From contig NZ_STGY01000083.1 in the NCBI RefSeq assembly GCF_004912275.1, positions 1-64,000 on the forward strand: DNA of 64,000 bases. Direction: 5' to 3'. This document shows positions 54,037 to 62,805 of this stretch, one piece after another (within the stretch, counting starts at the first letter, position 1; every line of letters starts with the position of its first letter). This DNA comes from Glycomyces buryatensis. Its GTDB lineage: Bacteria > Actinomycetota > Actinomycetes > Mycobacteriales > Micromonosporaceae. The notes beneath the pieces are model-generated. The model was not told the DNA's origin, did no database searches, and saw nothing but the letters and a program-made list of their open reading frames with translations. Made by a program: the position numbers and the translations under genes.

Positions 54037-55110
54037 TCAGGTGTCGAGGAGCGCGGCCATCCAGTTGCGCCCGGTGCCCTCGTTGAAGCCGTGGTCGTAT
54101 TTCGGGTCGTCACTGGTGCAGCGCTCCAACGTGGCATCGCAGGAACGGACGTCCACGACGAGGACGGTCCGCAGCGGTTGCGGCTCGCTGTAGCTGGCGT
54201 TGTAGCGGAACACCGTGCTCAGCGGGATGGGCCGGTGGTCTTGGAAGGGGTCGAAGGCGCTGGCGTCGAGCATCATTTCTCTGTTCGCGGGGTGGCAGGC
54301 GGCGCTGTAGAGGCGGTGTTCTTCGGGATAGGCCGATTCGCGATCGCGGGTGTATTCGATGTGCCCTTGGTGTTCGGCGGGATCGGTGTAGCGATCTGAG
54401 AGATGGATGTCATCGAGCTGAGCGACGAGCCCCGGGTTCGGGCATTGCCCGTCGTGCAGGGCGGCGCCCTGGATCGAGCCCGGGTGCGGCCCCCAGAGAC
54501 CGGACTCAAAGGAGTTGCCGGTGTCCAGACCGAAACCGAAGTAGTCGACCTGGGTCGCAGAGTTGAAGGCGGCGGGATCGAGGTTCGCGGTCTGGGTGAT
54601 GTACAACGAGTCAGGCGCCCACTGGTCGTCGTCATCGGACTCTTTGCCGAGGAATTCCGCCATATCGATCGGCCGGTGCTGGTCGGATCGGATGCACCAG
54701 TCCGCGGTGGTGGTCTCGCCGTCCCCGGTGACACGGGCGTTGAGGCAGTTGGGTCCGCCCTCGGTGGTCGAGTCGGCGGCGACGCCGAGACGGAATCCGG
54801 TCCCGAAGGCGTCTTCGTAGACCTCCAAGCGGATGTGGGTGATCGTCAGCGGTGCGGCCCAGTCGAATTCGAGCGTGTGATCGGAATTGGGGACGGTGAA
54901 CGCAGCGGTGCGGGCTTCATTATCGAGGTCGTCTTCGTGCCACTCGTAGGTCCGGCTGGAGTCGGGATAGGTGGCGCCCCGGTAGGCGTCGTAAATGTGC
55001 CGCCAGTCGGTGTTCCAGGCGATGAGGACGCCGACGGCAATGAGGATGACGGCCCAGCGGGCGCGCAGGGACACAGGTAGCGAACCTGCCGAGGGGAGCA
55101 GAGGGGTCAC
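54037..55110 (-). CDS. Membrane-anchored extracytoplasmic protein, unknown function
   Basis: 357 residues. One N-terminal hydrophobic helix (about 19-34, WAVILIAVGVLIAW) is followed by an acidic extracytoplasmic domain. Cysteines come in NCLNA, DWCIRS, QCPN, AACHP, SCDATLERC contexts, enough for disulfides outside the cell. No catalytic motif recognised. The GTG start has TACCCT 6 bases upstream. It ends 12 bases before the APH-like gene's start. Confidence 0.65.
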   Translation of the reverse strand: MTPLLPSAGSLPVSLRARWAVILIAVGVLIAWNTDWRHIYDAYRGATYPDSSRTYEWHEDDLDNEARTAAFTVPNSDHTLEFDWAAPLTITHIRLEVYEDAFGTGFRLGVAADSTTEGGPNCLNARVTGDGETTTADWCIRSDQHRPIDMAEFLGKESDDDDQWAPDSLYITQTANLDPAAFNSATQVDYFGFGLDTGNSFESGLWGPHPGSIQGAALHDGQCPNPGLVAQLDDIHLSDRYTDPAEHQGHIEYTRDRESAYPEEHRLYSAACHPANREMMLDASAFDPFQDHRPIPLSTVFRYNASYSEPQPLRTVLVVDVRSCDATLERCTSDDPKYDHGFNEGTGRNWMAALLDT

Positions 55111-55116
55111 CGCGCG

Positions 55117-55122
55117 AGGGTA
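55117..55122 (-). promoter_or_regulatory. -10 hexamer TACCCT for the gene at 54037-55110
   Basis: TACCCT, CGCGCG, then the GTG at 55110. Leaderless pattern. Confidence 0.5.
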
Positions 55123-55153
55123 CCAACCCTCGGGTACTCGTTGTGTCCCTTGC

Positions 55154-57646
55154 CTAGTCGGTGAAGTCCTCTATCGACATGACCACGGAGCCGGTCTCGT
55201 CCGAGGCGTCCAGGTCGACGGTGAAGGTCATCGCCCAGTCGCGGTCCTCGGCCGGGTCGTCGATGACCTGGCGGACGTTCCAGGTGCGCCCAGTCTTCTC
55301 GATGTCGAGGAACGCGTCCGAGCGGGACTTCGTGGTGGTCCCGATGTCGTCGTGGGCCTCGAAGTAGCGCTCCAGGGAGGCGTCCCACTTCGATGCGGGC
55401 CAGCCGGTCTCGAGCGCCGTCAAAGCATCCACGCGGTCGTTCGCGGCCAGTTCGACGTGCCGGAAGACGGTGTTGCGCACGGCGATCTTGAAGGCGCGTT
55501 CATTGTCGGTGAAGGCCCGGTTGGGGCGGCCGACGTCGATGTCGTCGTCCTCGGCGGGGTTGGTCAGCTGCTCCCACTCGTTGATGAGCGAGGAGTCGGT
55601 CTGGCGAATGGTCTCGCCCAGCCAGGTGGTGAGGTCGTCAAGTTCCTCGCCGCCGATGTCCTCGGGGAGGGTCTGGATCAGGGCCTTGTAGGCACTGGAG
55701 AGGTACCGCAGCAGCAGGCCTTCGGCGCGCGGGAGGCTGTAGAGGGCGATGTACTCGCCGAAGCTCATGTGGCCCTCCCAGATCTCGCGCAGGATCGACT
55801 TGGGCTCGAGCGAGTAGTCCGCGGCCCACGGGTGCGAGATCCGATAGGCGTCGAAGGCCTCCTCGAGCAGCTCGGCGAGCGGCTTGGGGTAGTCGATCTC
55901 CTCGTCGTCGAGCTGGTTCATGCGGTCGTAGTAGTCCAGGCCCTCGGCCTTCATCGCATTGATCGCCTCGCCCTTGGCCTTGCTGCGCTGGGCGGCCAGG
56001 ATCTGGCCCGGCCCCTCCAGGGTGGCCTCGACAATGGAGACGACCTCCATCGCGTACTCCTCGCCGTCGGTGTCCAGCAGCTCCAACGCCGCCAGCGCGA
56101 ATGGGGCGAGTGGTTGGTTGAGGGCGAAGTGGTCGGGGAGGTCGACGGTGAGGCGGACGTGGCCGTCGGCGAGTTCGATGATGCCGGCGTCGCGGAGGGT
56201 GCGTGCGATGGTGAGGGCGGTGCGGGCCATTTTGAGTTGGGTGGTGCGGTCGGCGTGTGAGTCTTCGATGAGGGTTCGGATGTGGTTGAAGGTGTTGCCG
56301 GGGCGGGCGAGGAGGTTGATGAGCATGGCGTGGCTCATGTGCATGCGGCTGGTGAGTGCTTCGGGTTCGGCGGTGGAGAGGCCGGTGAAGGTTTCTTCGG
56401 ACCAGCCGACGAAGCCTTCGGGGGCCTTCTTCTTGGCCATTTTCTTGCGTTTTTTGGGGTCGAGTCCGAATTTCGCTTCGGCTTTGGTGTTTTCGATGAC
56501 GTGTTCGGGGGCTTGGCAGACGACGTAGCCCTGGGTGTCGAATCCGGCTCGTCCGGCGCGGCCGGCGATTTGGTGGAATTCGCGGGCGCGGAGGCGGCGG
56601 GTGCGGCGTCCGTCGTATTTGGCGAGTCCGGTGAAGACGACGGTGCGGATGGGGACGTTGATGCCGACGCCGAGGGTGTCGGTGCCGCAGATGATTTTGA
56701 GGAGGCCTTGTTGGGCGAGGCGTTCGACGAGCCTGCGGTATTTGGGGAGCATGCCGGCGTGGTGGACGCCGATGCCGGCTCGGACGAGGCGGGAGAGGGT
56801 TTGGCCGAATTTGGTGGTGAAGCGGAATCCGCCGAGGGCGGTGCCGATGGCGGTTTTGGCGTCTTTGTCGATGAGTTTGAGGCTGGCGAGGGCTTGGGCG
56901 GTTTCGAGGGCGGCGGCTTGGGTGAAGTGGACGATGTAGGCAGGTGCGCGGTCGTGGTTGACGAGGTTTTCGACGGTTTCGTGGAGGGGGGTGGCGCGCC
57001 ATTCGTAGTCGAGGGGTACGGGGCGGGTGGCGCCTGCGATGAGGGTGGTGTCGCGTCGGGTGCGGCGGGTGAGGTCTTTTTCGAAGAAGGTGGTGTCGCC
57101 GAGGGTGGCTGACATGAGGGTGAATTGGGCGCGGTTCAGTTCGAGGAGGGGGACTTGCCAGGCCCAGCCGCGGTCGGGTTCTGAGTAGAAGTGGAATTCG
57201 TCTGCTACGACGGAGTCGCAGTCGAGGTCGGCGCCTTCGCGGAGGGCGAGGTTGGCGAGGATTTCGGCGGTGCAGCAGATGAGGGGGGCGTCGGGGTTGA
57301 CGGCGGCGTCGCCGGTGAGCATGCCGACGTTGTCGGTGCCGAATTGTTCGCACAGTTCGAAGAACTTCTCGGACACGAGGGCTTTGATGGGGGCGGTGTA
57401 GAAGGAGGTGCGCTGGTTTGCGAGGGCGTTGAAGTGGGCTGCGGCGGCGATGAGGGATTTGCCGGAGCCGGTGGGGGTGGCGACGATGACGTTTTCGCCG
57501 GAGCAGATGGCGAGGAGGGCCTCTTCTTGGTGTTCGTATAGGACGATGCCGGAGTCCTCGGCCCAGGAGGCGAACGCGGTGTAGACGTCGTCGGGTTCGG
57601 GGGAGGAGGACTTGGGCAGGTAGTCGATGAGGCTCACAACGGTCAA
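55154..57646 (-). CDS. DEAD/DEAH-box helicase with DUF3516-like C-terminus
   Basis: 830 residues. Motif I ATPTGSGKSLIAAA (about 56-69), TAPIKALVSEKFF, motif II VVADEFHFY (DEFH), motif III LMSATLGDTTF, TDTLGVGINVPIRTVVF and motif VI QIAGRAGRAGFDT make a complete Ski2-type core. The C-terminal half, with a basic KKRKKMAKKKAPEG linker, matches the actinobacterial DUF3516 helicase group. Paralogue-level relative of HelY but a distinct family. Starts possible at TTG 57646 or GTG 57637. Codon choice changes abruptly near 56100: the N-terminal two thirds avoids G at third positions, the rest does not. Confidence 0.9.
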   Translation of the reverse strand: MTVVSLIDYLPKSSSPEPDDVYTAFASWAEDSGIVLYEHQEEALLAICSGENVIVATPTGSGKSLIAAAAHFNALANQRTSFYTAPIKALVSEKFFELCEQFGTDNVGMLTGDAAVNPDAPLICCTAEILANLALREGADLDCDSVVADEFHFYSEPDRGWAWQVPLLELNRAQFTLMSATLGDTTFFEKDLTRRTRRDTTLIAGATRPVPLDYEWRATPLHETVENLVNHDRAPAYIVHFTQAAALETAQALASLKLIDKDAKTAIGTALGGFRFTTKFGQTLSRLVRAGIGVHHAGMLPKYRRLVERLAQQGLLKIICGTDTLGVGINVPIRTVVFTGLAKYDGRRTRRLRAREFHQIAGRAGRAGFDTQGYVVCQAPEHVIENTKAEAKFGLDPKKRKKMAKKKAPEGFVGWSEETFTGLSTAEPEALTSRMHMSHAMLINLLARPGNTFNHIRTLIEDSHADRTTQLKMARTALTIARTLRDAGIIELADGHVRLTVDLPDHFALNQPLAPFALAALELLDTDGEEYAMEVVSIVEATLEGPGQILAAQRSKAKGEAINAMKAEGLDYYDRMNQLDDEEIDYPKPLAELLEEAFDAYRISHPWAADYSLEPKSILREIWEGHMSFGEYIALYSLPRAEGLLLRYLSSAYKALIQTLPEDIGGEELDDLTTWLGETIRQTDSSLINEWEQLTNPAEDDDIDVGRPNRAFTDNERAFKIAVRNTVFRHVELAANDRVDALTALETGWPASKWDASLERYFEAHDDIGTTTKSRSDAFLDIEKTGRTWNVRQVIDDPAEDRDWAMTFTVDLDASDETGSVVMSIEDFTD

Positions 57647-57680
57647 TGGTGCCTGGTCGCTGTGGGAATGTCGAGCCGGG

Positions 57681-58481
57681 TCACTTGTCGTAGGTCACGA
57701 GGACGGGTGCGTGGTCGGACCAGCGGGTGTCGTGGGAGGGTGCGCGTTCGACGCGGGCGCTGGTGGCGGCGGCGGCGAGGTTGGGGGTGGCGACGTGGAG
57801 GTCGATGCGCCATCCGGTGTCGTTGTCGAAGGCGCGGCCGCGGTAGGACCACCAGGAGTAGGGGCCTTCGGTGTCGGGGTGGAGGTGGCGGACGACGTCG
57901 ACGAAGCCGCGGACGGTGTAGAGCTCGGTGAGCCAGGCGCGTTCTTCGGGGAGGAATCCGGCGGATTTTTTGTTGCCGCGCCAGTTTTTGAGGTCGATTT
58001 CGTTGTGGGCGATGTTCCAGTCGCCGCAGACGAGGAGTTCTCTTCCGGCGTCGGTGCATCGTTTGGCGGCGGCGGCGAGGTAGTCGGCGAAGGCGGCCAT
58101 GAACCGTTCCTTCTCTTCTTGGCGGGGTGTGGCGGTTTCGCCTGAGGGGAGGTAGAGGCTGGCGACGGTCAGGCCGGGGAGGTCGACTTCGGCGTAGCGG
58201 CCGGCGGTGTCGAATTCGTCGGAGCCGAATCCGATGCGGGTGGCTTCGGGGGGTTCGCGGGTGAGGACGGCGACGCCGGCGCGGCCTTTGGCGGTGAGGG
58301 AGGGGGCGAGGTGCCAGTGCCAGTTGCCGGCGGAGCGGACTTCGGCGGGGATTTGGGTGTCGTCGGCGCGGACCTCTTGGAGGAGGATGACGTCGGCTTC
58401 GGTGGTTTCGAGCCAGGGCACGATGCCTTTTTTGGCGGCGGCGCGGATCCCGTTGACGTTGGCGGTGGCGATGGTGCGCAT
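57681..58481 (-). CDS. Exodeoxyribonuclease III / AP endonuclease, paralogue 1
   Basis: 266 residues of the exonuclease-endonuclease-phosphatase fold. TANVNGIRAA (Asn), VILLQEVRADD (Glu metal ligand), VASLYLPSGE, CGDWNIAHNEIDLKNW (Asp/Asn) and the terminal WSDHAPVLVTYD (Asp-His) form the active site. It should act on abasic sites and 3' ends in base-excision repair. TAGGGT lies 6 bases before the ATG. A second ExoIII gene lies at 60935, with a membrane-protein gene between. Confidence 0.93.
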   Translation of the reverse strand: MRTIATANVNGIRAAAKKGIVPWLETTEADVILLQEVRADDTQIPAEVRSAGNWHWHLAPSLTAKGRAGVAVLTREPPEATRIGFGSDEFDTAGRYAEVDLPGLTVASLYLPSGETATPRQEEKERFMAAFADYLAAAAKRCTDAGRELLVCGDWNIAHNEIDLKNWRGNKKSAGFLPEERAWLTELYTVRGFVDVVRHLHPDTEGPYSWWSYRGRAFDNDTGWRIDLHVATPNLAAAATSARVERAPSHDTRWSDHAPVLVTYDK

Positions 58482-58487
58482 CGGCCC

Positions 58488-58493
58488 ACCCTA
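58488..58493 (-). promoter_or_regulatory. -10 hexamer TAGGGT for ExoIII paralogue 1
   Basis: TAGGGT, 6 bases, then the ATG at 58481. Leaderless pattern. Confidence 0.55.
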
Positions 58494-58586
58494 TCGCTCG
58501 GCGTGGCGGTGGCGATGGAAGTGATGGGGCGGATGTGGCGGAGATTGGCCGGTGCGGGATGGCCGGGGGGCTTTGGGGTGAGGCCA

Positions 58587-58592
58587 TAGACT
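58587..58592 (+). promoter_or_regulatory. -10 hexamer TAGACT for the gene at 58600
   Basis: TAGACT, ACGTCCC, then the ATG at 58600. Leaderless pattern. Confidence 0.55.
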
Positions 58593-58599
58593 ACGTCCC

Positions 58600-60888
58600 A
58601 TGACTGAGGCGGCGGTGCGGCGGCGGACTGGGCGATTGACGCGGGCGGTGTTCGCCGCGGGGGTGGTATTGGTGGGCGTCTTCGCCGCTGGCGCTCCTGC
58701 CGGGGCGGCCGATGAACCCGAGGATCAGGCTGGGGGGATTCTCCTCGTCGGCGTCCCGGGCCTGGCGTGGACCGACATCGATGAGTCGAATACGCCGAAC
58801 ATGTGGGATCTGGCCGGTAGTGGCGCTTCGGGGTCGATGAGTGTGCGCACCATCGGGTCGTGGACGTGCCCTGAGGCCGGGTGGGCGAGTCTGGGTGCGG
58901 GGGAGCGGGCCGGGGGCCTGGCGCCGCGTGACGCCCAGTGCGCGGCGCAGTCGCAGATTCCCGCGCCGGTCGAATCCGGGGGTGGGTGGACGGTCGAGCG
59001 CTATCCCGGTCTGGTGGAGGCGAACTCGGCGTTCAATTATGGGGCCCGCCTGGGTTCGCTCTCCGAAGCGGTCGGCATGTACGCGGAGGATCAGCGGGTC
59101 GCCGCCGAAGAGGCCGAGATCGCCGGGGAGGAGGTGCCCCCGGTGCGCGACGGCACGTGTGTGGCCGCGATCGGGAACGGCGCGGCGCTGGCCGCGGCCG
59201 ACCCTGAAGGCAATCTCACCTACTGGGGTGCGGACCTCGAGCGTCTGCCCGAGGCCATGAACACGTGCGACGTCGTCATTGTCGACCCCGGCATCATCGT
59301 CGGTGACTCGGATGGCAATGCGCCCGATACCGCCACCGACTACGACGCGATCGGTGAGGACGACACCGACGTCGGCACGGACGAGACCGCCACGCCCGCG
59401 CCCGAGGACGCCGGGGAGATCGCTCCCGAACCGGACCCCGTCCGCGCACGTGCGGCCGCGGCGGCCGATGAGGCGGTGGGTGCGGTGACCGAGGTGATGC
59501 CCGAGGATTGGCAGCTGGTCGTCGCGGGGCTCGCCGACGCCTCGGCGCCTTCCTCGCTCCATCCCGTCCTGTATTCGGGGTACGGCGTCGAAACCGGTGA
59601 AGCGACCTCGGCCACGACCGGCCGGGCCGGCTATGTGCAGCTGGTCGACCTCGGCCCGACCGCGCTGGCCGCGATCGGCGGCGACGTCCCTGCGTCGATG
59701 TCGGGGCGGCCGATCGATGTCTTGGCCGATGAGGGCCGCACCGCCGCAGAGGCGGTCCGAGCGGGCACCGATGAGACGGCCGCGTCCACGGCCGTCGCAG
59801 AAGTGGGGTGGAAGTTCTATGCCGCGCTGGCCGCGGCCGGGTCGATCGCGATCGGTGCGGCGGTGTGGCTGCTGGTCGGATCGGCGAAGTGGCGGCGCAC
59901 GTGCCGCAGTGTCTGCGTGTTCGTCGCGGCGGTGCCTTTGGCCGGTGTCGCGGCCGGGATTCCGCCCTGGTGGCGCGCCGGGAATGCCGAGCTCGTGTTC
60001 TGGGCGATCATCGTCGGTGTCGCCGGTCTCGTCTGTGCCCTGACGTGGCTGCCGGGCCTGCGTTCGGGGCCGCGGCCGGCGCTGCTGGTCGCGGGGGCCA
60101 CGGCCGGTTTGATCGCGATCGACCAGGTGTCGGGCGCAACCTGGCCGCTGCACACCCCCATGGGGTATACGGCGCAGGCCGGGGCCCGGTTCACCGGCCT
60201 GGGCAACTACACCTCCGCCGTGTTCGCCGCCGCCGTCATCCTCCTGATGTGCCTCATCCCGTGGCGGGGCCGCGCCAGATACATCGGCCCGGTCCTGCTG
60301 GCGGTGTGCGCCGTCGTCATCGTCGGCGCTCCCACCCTCGGGCGCGACATGGGCGGCATTCCCACGATCGCCGCTGCCGCCGTCCTGGCCTGCCTCAAGC
60401 TCTGGGGCCGGCGGCTGTCGATCGGTGCGATCGCCGCCGCGTGCGGGGCGGCCGCCGCGCTGTTCATCATCGCCGGCGTCCTGGACTACCTGCGGCCCGA
60501 GGCCGACCAGACCCACCTGGGCCGATTCGTCGGCACCGTCCTCGAAGGCTCGGCCGGCGAGATCCTGCTGCGCAAGGCCGCGGCCGCGCTCGGCACCATC
60601 GGATCACCCTTGACGTGGCTGTGCGTCGCCGCCGTCTGCGGGGCCATCGTCATCTGGAAGCGACGCGGCCCGATCTCCTCGGACGTCACCGCCGCGGCCG
60701 TCATCGGATTGACCACCGCCGCCGTCATCGGCTTCGCCATTAACGACTCCGGCGTCGCCGTCCCGGCCTTCACCATCACCGTCGGCTTCGGCCTCCTCGC
60801 CGTCGCCGTCGGGCCGAAGCCCGAAAACGCAGCCCGCACACACAGTGACGACCCCACAGTGGAACCTGCGACGCCGGCCGCGCCCTGA
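58600..60888 (+). CDS. Large membrane protein with alkaline-phosphatase-like extracytoplasmic domain
   Basis: 762 residues. A signal/anchor (about 12-37, ending GAPAGAADE) precedes an extracytoplasmic domain (about 40-395) with ILLVGVPGLAWTDIDESNTPNM, which resembles the first metal motif of alkaline-phosphatase-superfamily proteins, and NTCDVVIVDPG. The nucleophile and other metal sites are not clear, so it may be inactive. About ten membrane helices follow (about 405-735), then a short polar tail. I associate it with actinobacterial membrane proteins of unknown function, perhaps in envelope polysaccharide metabolism. Confidence 0.7.
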   Translation: MTEAAVRRRTGRLTRAVFAAGVVLVGVFAAGAPAGAADEPEDQAGGILLVGVPGLAWTDIDESNTPNMWDLAGSGASGSMSVRTIGSWTCPEAGWASLGAGERAGGLAPRDAQCAAQSQIPAPVESGGGWTVERYPGLVEANSAFNYGARLGSLSEAVGMYAEDQRVAAEEAEIAGEEVPPVRDGTCVAAIGNGAALAAADPEGNLTYWGADLERLPEAMNTCDVVIVDPGIIVGDSDGNAPDTATDYDAIGEDDTDVGTDETATPAPEDAGEIAPEPDPVRARAAAAADEAVGAVTEVMPEDWQLVVAGLADASAPSSLHPVLYSGYGVETGEATSATTGRAGYVQLVDLGPTALAAIGGDVPASMSGRPIDVLADEGRTAAEAVRAGTDETAASTAVAEVGWKFYAALAAAGSIAIGAAVWLLVGSAKWRRTCRSVCVFVAAVPLAGVAAGIPPWWRAGNAELVFWAIIVGVAGLVCALTWLPGLRSGPRPALLVAGATAGLIAIDQVSGATWPLHTPMGYTAQAGARFTGLGNYTSAVFAAAVILLMCLIPWRGRARYIGPVLLAVCAVVIVGAPTLGRDMGGIPTIAAAAVLACLKLWGRRLSIGAIAAACGAAAALFIIAGVLDYLRPEADQTHLGRFVGTVLEGSAGEILLRKAAAALGTIGSPLTWLCVAAVCGAIVIWKRRGPISSDVTAAAVIGLTTAAVIGFAINDSGVAVPAFTITVGFGLLAVAVGPKPENAARTHSDDPTVEPATPAAP

Positions 60889-60921
60889 GACGGGCCGGAG
60901 ACACTAACGCACCGTGGCGGG

Positions 60922-60927
60922 TATCGT
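60922..60927 (+). promoter_or_regulatory. -10 hexamer TATCGT for ExoIII paralogue 2
   Basis: TATCGT, GAGGCCC, then the ATG at 60935. Leaderless pattern. Confidence 0.5.
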
Positions 60928-60934
60928 GAGGCCC

Positions 60935-61714
60935 ATGCGCGTGGCCACCTGGAACATCAACTCGCTCAAAGCCCGCCTGGAGCGTCTCCTGCTCTGGCTG
61001 GAATCGACCGAGCCCGACGTGGTGTGCCTCCAGGAACTCAAGTGCGCCGAAGCCGACGTCCCCGCCGAAGCACTCGCCGCGGCCGGATACGAAATCGCCG
61101 CGGCCGGCGACGGCCGCTGGAACGGCGTCGCCATCCTCTCCCGCGTCGGACTGGCCGACGTCCAGCGCGGCCTGGACTCGCAGCCCGCCTATGACGGCCA
61201 GGTCGAGTCGCGTGCGATCGCGGCGACCTGCGGCGGCGTCCGTGTCTGGTCCGTCTACGTCCCCAACGGACGCGAGGTCGACCACCCGCACTTCGCCTAC
61301 AAGCTCGCGTTCTTCGACGCCCTCGCCGAGACCGTGAAGGCCGGCGCCGCGGGCAAGGTGCCGTTCGCGGTACTGGGCGACTTCAACGTCTGCCCGAGTG
61401 ACGACGACATCTGGTCGGTCGAGGAATGGGCCGGCACCACCCACATCACCAAACCCGAACGCGACGCGCTCACCGCCGTCGAATCGATCGGCCTCGCCGA
61501 CGTCTTCCCCCGCGCTCTCAAACACGAGTGGCCGTTCTCGTACTGGGACTACCGCAACCTGGACTTCCCCAAGAACCGCGGCCTGCGCATCGACCTCGCC
61601 CTCGCCAACCCCGCATTCAAGACCGCCGTGGCCGACGCCTACGTCGACCGCAACGAACGCAAAGGCAAAGGCGCCTCCGACCACGCACCCCTCGTCATCG
61701 ACCTCGACCTGTAA
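60935..61714 (+). CDS. xthA: Exodeoxyribonuclease III / AP endonuclease, paralogue 2
   Basis: 259 residues. TWNINSLKARLERL, VVCLQELKCAEAD (Glu), VYVPNGREVDHPHFAYKL, VLGDFNVCPSDDDIW and GASDHAPLVIDL give the full EEP active site. FSYWDYRNLDFPKNRGLRID is typical of the classical XthA branch, so this is the more standard of the two paralogues. The ATG at 60935 is preferred over an in-frame start 21 bases upstream because of the TATCGT spacing. Confidence 0.93.
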   Translation: MRVATWNINSLKARLERLLLWLESTEPDVVCLQELKCAEADVPAEALAAAGYEIAAAGDGRWNGVAILSRVGLADVQRGLDSQPAYDGQVESRAIAATCGGVRVWSVYVPNGREVDHPHFAYKLAFFDALAETVKAGAAGKVPFAVLGDFNVCPSDDDIWSVEEWAGTTHITKPERDALTAVESIGLADVFPRALKHEWPFSYWDYRNLDFPKNRGLRIDLALANPAFKTAVADAYVDRNERKGKGASDHAPLVIDLDL

Positions 61715-61729
61715 CAACCACGACCCGAA

Positions 61730-61780
61730 ACTGACCTACCCACCACCACCCGACCCTGAGTAAACACTGACCTACCCACC
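61730..61780. promoter_or_regulatory. 15-bp direct repeat upstream of the secreted-protein gene
   Basis: ACTGACCTACCCACC occurs at 61730-61744 and 61766-61780, 36 bases apart, 34 bases before the GTG at 61814. Spacing of about 3.4 helical turns could suit an activator binding twice. Confidence 0.45.
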
Positions 61781-61813
61781 CGACTCACACTCCTCTGGAA
61801 GGCGACCGCTCCC

Positions 61814-62794
61814 GTGCGAGCCAACATCCTCCCCATCGCGTGCATCGCCGCGCTCCTAGTCCTCCTGCCGGCGCCCGCAGCGGCCGAACCGGACGAGGAG
61901 ACCCTCGAATCCGACCTCGCCGACGCCATCAGCGCCGTCGCCGACGCCGAAGACGAAGTCGATGCCACCGAAGCACGCGGAGACGAACTGGCCGCCCAGA
62001 TCGAGGACACCGAAGCCGAACTCGCCGCCCTGCAAACCGAGCTCAACGAATACGCCATCTACCTCTACACCGAGGGCGAACTGCAGACCACGGCCGCGAC
62101 CCTCGCCGCCGACAACCCCGATGAAATGGTCGCCGCCCTCACCTTCACCGGCTACCTCGCCGACCAGCGGGCCGCCGTCGTGGCCGACGCCGGCGAACTG
62201 CTCGCCCAGCTCGAAGCCGAGCAAGACGCCCACGCCGACGAGGTCCAAGCCGCCGAGGCCGCCCTCGAAGAGGCCGAGGAAGCCGCCGACGACCTCGAGG
62301 AGAAACTGGAGGAACTCCAGGCCGAGAACGCCGCCGGGCCCGGATCCGACGGCGGCGCCCCCGCCGCCGACCCCGTCCCCCGCAACTCCGACGGATCACT
62401 CCCGTCCGAATCGTGCTCCGAGGACGATCCCACCACCAGCGGGTGCCTGACCCCTCGCACCCTTCACGTCTACAACGAGACCAAGGAAGCCGGCTTCGAC
62501 CGCTACGTGTCCTGCTACCGCGGTAGCGGCGGCGGCGAACACCCGCTCGGCAGGGCCTGCGACTTCGCCGCGGCCTCCGGCGGCTTCGAAGACGTCGACG
62601 CCGGGGGCGACGACAAGGCCTACGGCGACCAGCTCGCCGCCTGGTACGTCAACAACGCCGACGCCCTCGGCATCGAATACGTCATCTGGTACCGCGAGTT
62701 CTGGTCGCCCTCAAGCGGCTGGAAGTCCTACTCCGGCGCCAACGGCACCCCCGCCGCCGACCACACCAACCACGTCCACGTCTCCGTCCGATAG
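61814..62794 (+). CDS. Secreted coiled-coil protein with M15-like (ARB-07466-type) C-terminal domain
   Basis: 326 residues. A Sec signal (about 1-24, ending PAPAAAE) is followed by a long coiled coil (about 28-175, Ala/Glu/Asp-rich), an Asp/Ser linker, and a C-terminal domain (about 205-326) with GEHPLGRACDFA, YVIWYREFWSPSSGWKSY and DHTNHVHVSVR. The His/Asp pattern matches the peptidase-M15-like domain found behind coiled coils in RipA-type cell-wall proteins. A role in peptidoglycan remodelling is likely. The acidity (mostly Asp/Glu) is marked. The ribosome site GGAAGG lies 11 bases upstream. Confidence 0.82.
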   Translation: MRANILPIACIAALLVLLPAPAAAEPDEETLESDLADAISAVADAEDEVDATEARGDELAAQIEDTEAELAALQTELNEYAIYLYTEGELQTTAATLAADNPDEMVAALTFTGYLADQRAAVVADAGELLAQLEAEQDAHADEVQAAEAALEEAEEAADDLEEKLEELQAENAAGPGSDGGAPAADPVPRNSDGSLPSESCSEDDPTTSGCLTPRTLHVYNETKEAGFDRYVSCYRGSGGGEHPLGRACDFAAASGGFEDVDAGGDDKAYGDQLAAWYVNNADALGIEYVIWYREFWSPSSGWKSYSGANGTPAADHTNHVHVSVR

Positions 62795-62805
62795 AAAGGC
62801 ACGCC

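Noticed and set aside
56282-57112. Glycine-rich plus-strand ORF
   Set aside because: Produced by the G-rich plus strand over the helicase gene. It has no signal peptide, no ribosome site and no motif beyond Gly/Phe/Ala runs. The same holds for 57627-58145.
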